Positions 58,706 to 64,000 of a stretch of 64,000 nt of DNA are shown piece after piece. The stretch covers positions 67,619,925-67,683,924 of the forward strand of contig OZ024823.1 in the NCBI GenBank assembly GCA_964016985.1, given 5' to 3'. The first letter of the stretch is position 1, and the number at the start of each line of letters is the position of its first letter. Source of the stretch: Anodontia alba. Lineage: Eukaryota; Mollusca; Bivalvia; Lucinida; Lucinidae. The notes under the pieces are model-generated. The model was not told the origin of the DNA and did not search any database. It saw nothing but the letters and a program-made list of their open reading frames with translations. A program made the translations under genes and the position numbers.

Positions 58706-59873
58706 ACTTTGTAAATACTTTGTAAATACTTACACTGAGCTTAAACTCGATTTATAATAAGAACATAATGTGGAGCAGCACATATTATTTTGAGGTTACC
58801 AAACATCAAATATTACCAGAGTTATGCCCCATTAAAAATTTCCATAAACTTTGCATTTCTGGCTAACTCCTTCTATAGTTTACATCCAATCATGCTGAAA
58901 AGCGATGTATTGTTAGACCGTGGTGTGGAGCAATACATATCATTAGGAGGTTACAGTACACCAAATATTAGCAGAGTTATGCCTCTTTAAAATTCTGTTA
59001 ATCTTTTGTTCCCGGCTAACTCCTCATATAGTTTACATCCAATCAAGCTGAAACTTGATTTGTAGTTTGACCATGATGTGGAGCAGCACATATTATTTCA
59101 AAATTACAGTCCAACAAATAGTAGCAGCATTATGTCCCTTTGAAATTTTTGGTAATTTTTTGGTTTCCAGCTAACTCCACATACAAATTTACACAGGTCT
59201 GGAGCACAGAACTGCACAGTATACGTGCTACATCTTATTACTTGCCAAGGGCGTAAGATGCCTCCGCTAGTAGAGCTCTTGTTTGTTTCTAGATACAATA
59301 TATATACATATATAATAGAATGGACATAATGACTCCTCAAATGGATGGAATGACAGACGGTAAATGGTAAAAGGCCAGAACTATGTACATTTAAGCACTC
59401 TAGATGATTATCCAGATTATATTTTTAATTATAATTTCTACACAAAACATATGTGGTTGGTACTTATTTGAAGGTTATTGATAGGGTAGTTGTAATGAAT
59501 ACCCACAACTTACAATCCTTTCAGTCCTTTAAGAAATAAGAAACATGTAAGTATTTCATACAACAACAAAAAAAACAAAAAAAAAAACAGTGTGTTATCT
59601 GATTATAAATAATGTTACTGTACACAGTACAGGAAAATTAAATAAAAATGTGGTTAAAAGGGGTTCAGAACCACAGTGATGTGGATCAAATATTCATGAT
59701 ACTGAAACTAGTTACTCTGAATTGTGCAGAATGCACACATGGTGTAGCGAAAATGGCATTGCTTTAGTTACATATCAAGAAATATTGAACAAAATGAAAG
59801 TACAGATGATATGTATTCTAGAGGCTTATAGAAATTAAGGAAACCGCCACCATCAGCACTCTCAGTGCTTTGA

Positions 59874-60352
59874 TTAACCACTAGCGACCATTTGTGATTC
59901 TGACAGTCCGAATCCTGTTATTTGCTGCCAGTGGCATATTTAACTAAAACAAGTCAGTTTGGAATACAGAACTTGGGGCACGATACGTCGATGAAGCAGC
60001 ACATTTAAACGTGAAAGAGGTTAGCTTTCGTTCTGCTTTTGATGTTATTTATATACTTTCTACGCCAATAGCATAATTCGGAGTAATTACTGTCAAACCT
60101 TTTTGAACGACCCTAGCCGGTTCAAATATTCAAGCATTCCATCGATGTTGGCTTCGTTTAGCAGTCAAATGCCCTGGTCATGCATGCTATTACGTAATAT
60201 CAGTTCGTAAAGCCGCACAGGAAAACTAGAGACGCCTTCAAAATAGCGAAACAACTTGAAAAATAGACCACAGAAAATCCCAGTTTTCCGTGTTACTTTG
60301 ACTTTGAACCAGCATACTCGCACCTCACTCCCCACGCCCCTCAAAAAAAAAG

Positions 60353-60386
<34 letters not shown>

Positions 60387-60690
60387 AAGAAAATGCAAGT
60401 CCAAAGCTAAAGGATGTATGTATAAACTACGCAAGAAAAAGGCTGGAAAATAAAGGAAGAGGAAAAAGAAGAAAAAGTCGGAGCGATGACCCCTGACATC
60501 ACCAAAACGTATATTTTATCGATTATTAATTTAAAACGTCTGTTCAGCTGAAAAGCTCACTTTTAGAGTCAACTGTTTGAATCCACCACCTTTTTCAGTG
60601 ATTTTCTTGAAACCTTCGCACTTCGAAAGGGCATTTCATATGCTGTAATTTTGGTTTAATAATAAAACTGACACGTTCAGTATACGTCGT
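59874..60690. other. Intergenic with a poly(A) tract
   Basis: 60347-60385 is A-rich (about 38 bases). No coding signal. Confidence 0.5.
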
Positions 60691-60692
60691 AA

Positions 60693-60693
60693 G

Positions 60694-60778
<85 letters not shown>

Positions 60779-60796
60779 AAACACACAAACACACAC
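60693..60796. repeat. (AC)n microsatellite
   Basis: About 50 AC units ending in ACACAAAC variants. Confidence 0.95.
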
Positions 60797-60799
60797 ACT

Positions 60800-61869
60800 A
60801 TCGAAGAATAGCGGGGACTACGGCTTTTCTTCTAACGGAGCCCTGCCTTGCCATGCGGGGCCAAACAGATGGTGAAATCATCGTTATTTGTTGTCGGAAC
60901 TTGGGATACTGAGCAGATTCTACATTACCCATTATTTTGTTTGCGGCCACGTCACCCACATCGCATGTTTAATGCTAAAGTTGCCAGGTGATTTGCTATC
61001 TTGAAGGAAGTGACTCCAAGCGTGGAGATAAATGTGCGTGGTGTTTGTGTTTCTGGCTCACTGTATATCCTCGGAAAATGTAGTTTTATATTTTTGCCGT
61101 GAAGACAAACTGTAAAAATACTTATGCTGAAAATTAGAGTTTATTATGTTTTATTATTCCTCAAATTATCAACTCACAATTCCAAGTTCAAATGATTAAA
61201 AATGCTAATGTTCGCTGGTTTAAAATGTACGTTAAATTTAAATATTAGCAAATTGTATTGTATATATTTTATTTTCCAAGAAAATAGAATTTGACAGTCC
61301 ATGCGAATTCGCATAAAATGTTAAGTCCTATTTTCTTGGAAAAATAAGAAAAAAAAAAATATTTTTTTTGCCTGCACATTTTGTCAAGCGCAAACTTAGG
61401 GTTAAGTATTTTCTGTTATTTCATGCTATTAGAAACTTATTTAAGAAATAACCGAAACAAAACCAGATCCTTAGGTCAAGTGGGTTTTGTGGGATTATAA
61501 ATTATAGTAAGAGGCGATGTTCAAACCGATTCCAAGATGCGCTAATACGTCTATGATCACTGGAACAGAACATTGCACTATTCAAAATTCTATTTATCGT
61601 TTATTCTTTTCATAAAAGCAATGGATACGATTCTTAGAATACAAAATGTGAAAGAAGTGCGAGGTCAATATTGAAACGTGAGTAAAAGTGTCGGACAGTT
61701 TTATTGGACTCCTTTCACCCTTTCGTGCAAAACATGAGAAGTCTGCAAGTAATTTAATAGTGTCCGAAATTTCCACTTACCCATCAGCTTTGTAGAAATG
61801 CATTAGTGCAATACCTCTGTGTGCATAATTTGTGTCGTCCAGTTTACATAAATTTCTGATTTCGCCTTT
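60800..61869. other. Region downstream of the GMC gene
   Basis: No other gene. A minus-strand AATAAA (plus TTTATT, 61600-61605) about 360 bases past the GMC stop is a candidate polyadenylation signal. Confidence 0.35.
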
Positions 61870-61922
61870 TACACACATACACACACGCACGCGCGCGCGC
61901 ACGCTCGCACGCACGCACACAC
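61870..61922. repeat. (CA)/(CG)n tract in the presumed 3' untranslated region
   Basis: ACACACATACACACACGCAC followed by GCGCGCGC and CACGCACG: alternating purine-pyrimidine, about 40 bases after the GMC stop codon. Confidence 0.85.
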
Positions 61923-61962
61923 TGATTAATATAAACACTGGTTGATATATATTGTCAATCTA

Positions 61963-63780
61963 TCATTTTTTCTCATTCAGCTGATTTCTGATTTCCTTAA
62001 CAGAATCAATTCCACGGATGAGATCCGATACTTTTTCTGCGACCATAACTGTAGGAGCGTTTGTATTTCCGGAAGTGATGTTTGGGAAGATAGAGGCGTC
62101 AACAACCCGAAGGCCTTCAATGCCTTTCACAAGCCCCTTGGGATCAACAACAGTTGTTGGGTCTTCTTTAGCTCCCATTTTACAAGTCCCGGACACATGA
62201 TAGACCGTTACCGCAAGATGTCGTGTGACACACTCCCAATAAGCATCGGACCGGAATTCGTGATGGGAACAGAACGAGATTTTTGCATGATCGACTTTTG
62301 CTCCCAAACCTTGCATGGTTGGTGTTTCTATAAATTGCTCCCAAAGTCGTATTGCGGCGATAAATGTATCAATATCTGTTTGGTCAGACAAGTATTGCGG
62401 GTCTAGAATAGGATAATCAAAAGGATCAGTACTTCGGAGTGTCAAAGTACCTTTACTCTTTGGATGGGTAATGCTCACAGCGGTCATAAATCCGTCGTCA
62501 TTTGGACCTTTCCCCATTTGTTCCTTAACAACCTCATCTCTAAAATTGTAAAAATTTACATCCGGTAGTATGCTTAAAAATATAAACTGAATATCGGCGG
62601 AACTCTGTCCCCTCTTAGACGGCTCAGCGTAGAAAAATCCACTACCGTCTAAGCTAGATATCGAAAGCGGCCCTGTACCAAACACATTGTATCTGATCTT
62701 TGTCCATAAACTCTCTCGAACATTTTCGGTGATACCTAATGACCTGTTTATCTTTGTAAACATTAATACCATTAGATGGTCCTGGAGATTTTGTCCGACT
62801 GGCAAGTCGGCCTTTACAGGTATATCCAGCCTTTCTAGATTATCCTTCGGACCTATTCCACTGAGCATTAAAATTTGTGGCGAGTTTATGGCCCCTGCAC
62901 ATAGGATAACTTCCCGTTTCGCCTTATAGAACTGTTTTCTACTATTTCTTATAACAAATACTCCAGTAGCTCTTTTCTTTTCTATTTCAATCTTAGTGAC
63001 AAAACTCTTTACTGCAATATGCAGGTTACTCCTATCTTCAGTGTTTTCTAGTAATTCAATACTTGAACTGCTGCGGACCCCTTTCCTCGTATTTAACTGA
63101 ATATAATTAAACCCTTCCTGGTCCTCGCCATTATAGTCTGTAATCTCATAACCCATTTCTCTACCGGCTTTCATGTAGAAATCGGCCAGAGGAGTTCCTC
63201 TGCCAGCACTGACAGGGATGGGACCGCCCGAGGAATGATATTCAGAAGATTTAAGGCCATCAATTTGTATATTTTCAGACTTTAGAAAGTATGGAAGCAC
63301 ATCTTTGTAACTCCAGCCAGAGCATCCATGTTTTGCCCAGTCGTCGTATTCGTATTTTGATCCTCTCGTATACTGTACACCGTTGATCATATTTGACCCA
63401 CCTAGTACTTTTCCTCGAGGCCAGTACGCTCTGTTATCTTTTAATCCAAGACACGAGAACTTTTGTGGCTCGGTATAGTATTCCCAGTCGTATCGGGTAT
63501 GTTGAAAGTCGAAGAGATATAAAGGTATAAGAAACTTTGGATCCTCATAATAATGGTCACCAGCTTCCAACAGAAGCACCTTGTTATCTCTATCTTCTGA
63601 GAGTCGTGATGCAACAACCGAACCGGCAGTCCCTGAACCTACAACAATATAGTCATATTCATCATCCAGTTCGTCGCTCAATATAGACAGCTTTTTGAAC
63701 GGCCCCAGTTCTGTGTAATACGTCACAGCTAATGCCAGGACTAGAATAACTGTTGCTTGGTACTTGAGTCCCATTTTCAT
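61963..63780 (-). CDS. GMC-family FAD oxidoreductase (choline/glucose dehydrogenase-like)
   Basis: Intact 605-residue frame, a normal length for the family, in one exon. A hydrophobic segment at residues 8-21 looks like a signal peptide or membrane anchor. DYIVVGSGTAGSVVASRLSE (43-62) is the FAD-binding dinucleotide fold, followed by VLLLEAG (68-74). GMC signature 1 is GKVLGGSNMINGVQYTRG (123-140) and signature 2 is GAINSPQILMLSGIG (296-310). The catalytic His is in YHVSGTCKMG (His 528) and the second active-site position is Asn 574 in GNTNAPTVMVAEK. Members oxidise alcohols such as choline, glucose or sterols with FAD; the substrate cannot be told here. The first ATG is used; a second follows two codons later. 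A TTTCAG acceptor lies 11 bases upstream, so the first exon is probably non-coding. No damage seen. Confidence 0.93.
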   Translation of the reverse strand: MKMGLKYQATVILVLALAVTYYTELGPFKKLSILSDELDDEYDYIVVGSGTAGSVVASRLSEDRDNKVLLLEAGDHYYEDPKFLIPLYLFDFQHTRYDWEYYTEPQKFSCLGLKDNRAYWPRGKVLGGSNMINGVQYTRGSKYEYDDWAKHGCSGWSYKDVLPYFLKSENIQIDGLKSSEYHSSGGPIPVSAGRGTPLADFYMKAGREMGYEITDYNGEDQEGFNYIQLNTRKGVRSSSSIELLENTEDRSNLHIAVKSFVTKIEIEKKRATGVFVIRNSRKQFYKAKREVILCAGAINSPQILMLSGIGPKDNLERLDIPVKADLPVGQNLQDHLMVLMFTKINRSLGITENVRESLWTKIRYNVFGTGPLSISSLDGSGFFYAEPSKRGQSSADIQFIFLSILPDVNFYNFRDEVVKEQMGKGPNDDGFMTAVSITHPKSKGTLTLRSTDPFDYPILDPQYLSDQTDIDTFIAAIRLWEQFIETPTMQGLGAKVDHAKISFCSHHEFRSDAYWECVTRHLAVTVYHVSGTCKMGAKEDPTTVVDPKGLVKGIEGLRVVDASIFPNITSGNTNAPTVMVAEKVSDLIRGIDSVKEIRNQLNEKK

Positions 63781-63797
63781 ATACTTTATGTCTGAAA
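63781..63797 (-). promoter_or_regulatory. 3' splice site just upstream of the GMC start
   Basis: On the minus strand 'taatttatcatttcag' (AG at 63792-63793) precedes ACATAAAGTAT and the ATG at 63780. It is pyrimidine-rich and well placed for an intron in the 5' untranslated region. Predicted from sequence only. Confidence 0.55.
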
Positions 63798-64000
63798 TGA
63801 TAAATTAATACCAAATAAATGGTTTGGTTTAAGTCATGATTAGTTCTGTTTTTTTATTTGTTCTGTACTTTCAAAAGATCTTTACTTCTGAATATGTAGT
63901 ACATTACATCATTACATCAGTTTCAAAGCATTTGCATATTATTTCTGACATTAAAGCTTTAAGTCGTTTTCAGATAATTTCCTTTACTTCTGATCAGTAT
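63798..64000. other. Presumed 5' intron of the GMC gene
   Basis: AT-rich sequence without coding signal; the upstream exon and promoter are beyond the window. Confidence 0.35.

Larger units (their letters stand above)
54480..59170. repeat. Internal minisatellite of copy 2, ~155 bp x 10, split by a LINE
   Basis: Monomers at about 54612, 54770, 54925, 55075, 55228, 55385, 55540, then after the LINE 58823, 58978 and 59130: ten, as in copy 1. Confidence 0.8.
48671..59873 (+). mobile_element. 11.2-kb Helentron/HINE-like element, copy 2
   Basis: Inverted homologue of 9840-15358: starts ATTTTTGGTGGCGGTTT and ends AAACCGCCACC then ATCAGCACTCTCAGTGCTTT-GA. Relative to copy 1 it has about 0.74 kb extra at 50505-51245, 2.0 kb at 51735-53705, 0.27 kb at 53741-54015, and a LINE at 55628-58705. 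In one stretch aligned by eye (49311-49445 against 14600-14720) only three differences are seen, so the copies are close. No Rep/helicase coding was found. Confidence 0.55.

Overview
The window looks like a piece of an invertebrate nuclear genome, most likely a bivalve or other mollusc. It is AT-rich and full of microsatellites, minisatellites and decayed transposons, with tRNA-derived SINE sequence, mariner, jockey/CR1-like, RTE-like and L1/Tx1-like elements. Only one intact protein-coding gene is visible. The taxonomic call rests on recalled repeat styles and was not searched.

Layout: 288-3511 is a decayed copy of a large, unnamed invertebrate protein family with a FEN1/XPG-like pattern of acidic motifs and a cysteine-rich tail. 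4380-7624 is a bipartite higher-order tandem array, and 7740-8130 a smaller one. 8890-9839 and 15359-16345 are two halves of one ~112-bp satellite, split by a 5.5-kb element (9840-15358). A second, inverted copy of that element lies at 48671-59873 and carries a 3.1-kb LINE insertion whose empty site survives in the first copy. 16810-21049 is a 4.2-kb element with ~55-bp terminal inverted repeats and an apparent 5-bp target duplication; it has a nested mariner. 23-34 kb holds a second and a third mariner copy, several MITE-like inverted-repeat elements and minisatellites. One of these minisatellites is a ~150-bp array with a palindromic TCAAGGTCA pair in each unit. 34155-37950 is a head-to-tail fusion of two LINE remnants. 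38-48 kb is mostly MITE-like inverted-repeat elements, simple repeats (including ~460 bp of GT) and palindromes.

The one convincing host gene is a single-exon GMC oxidoreductase (choline/glucose dehydrogenase-like) on the minus strand at 61963-63780, with a splice acceptor just upstream of its start. A PHD-finger-like reading frame shared by both copies of the large element may be a captured host gene fragment. Nothing operon-like is present; the window is best read as a record of nested insertions.
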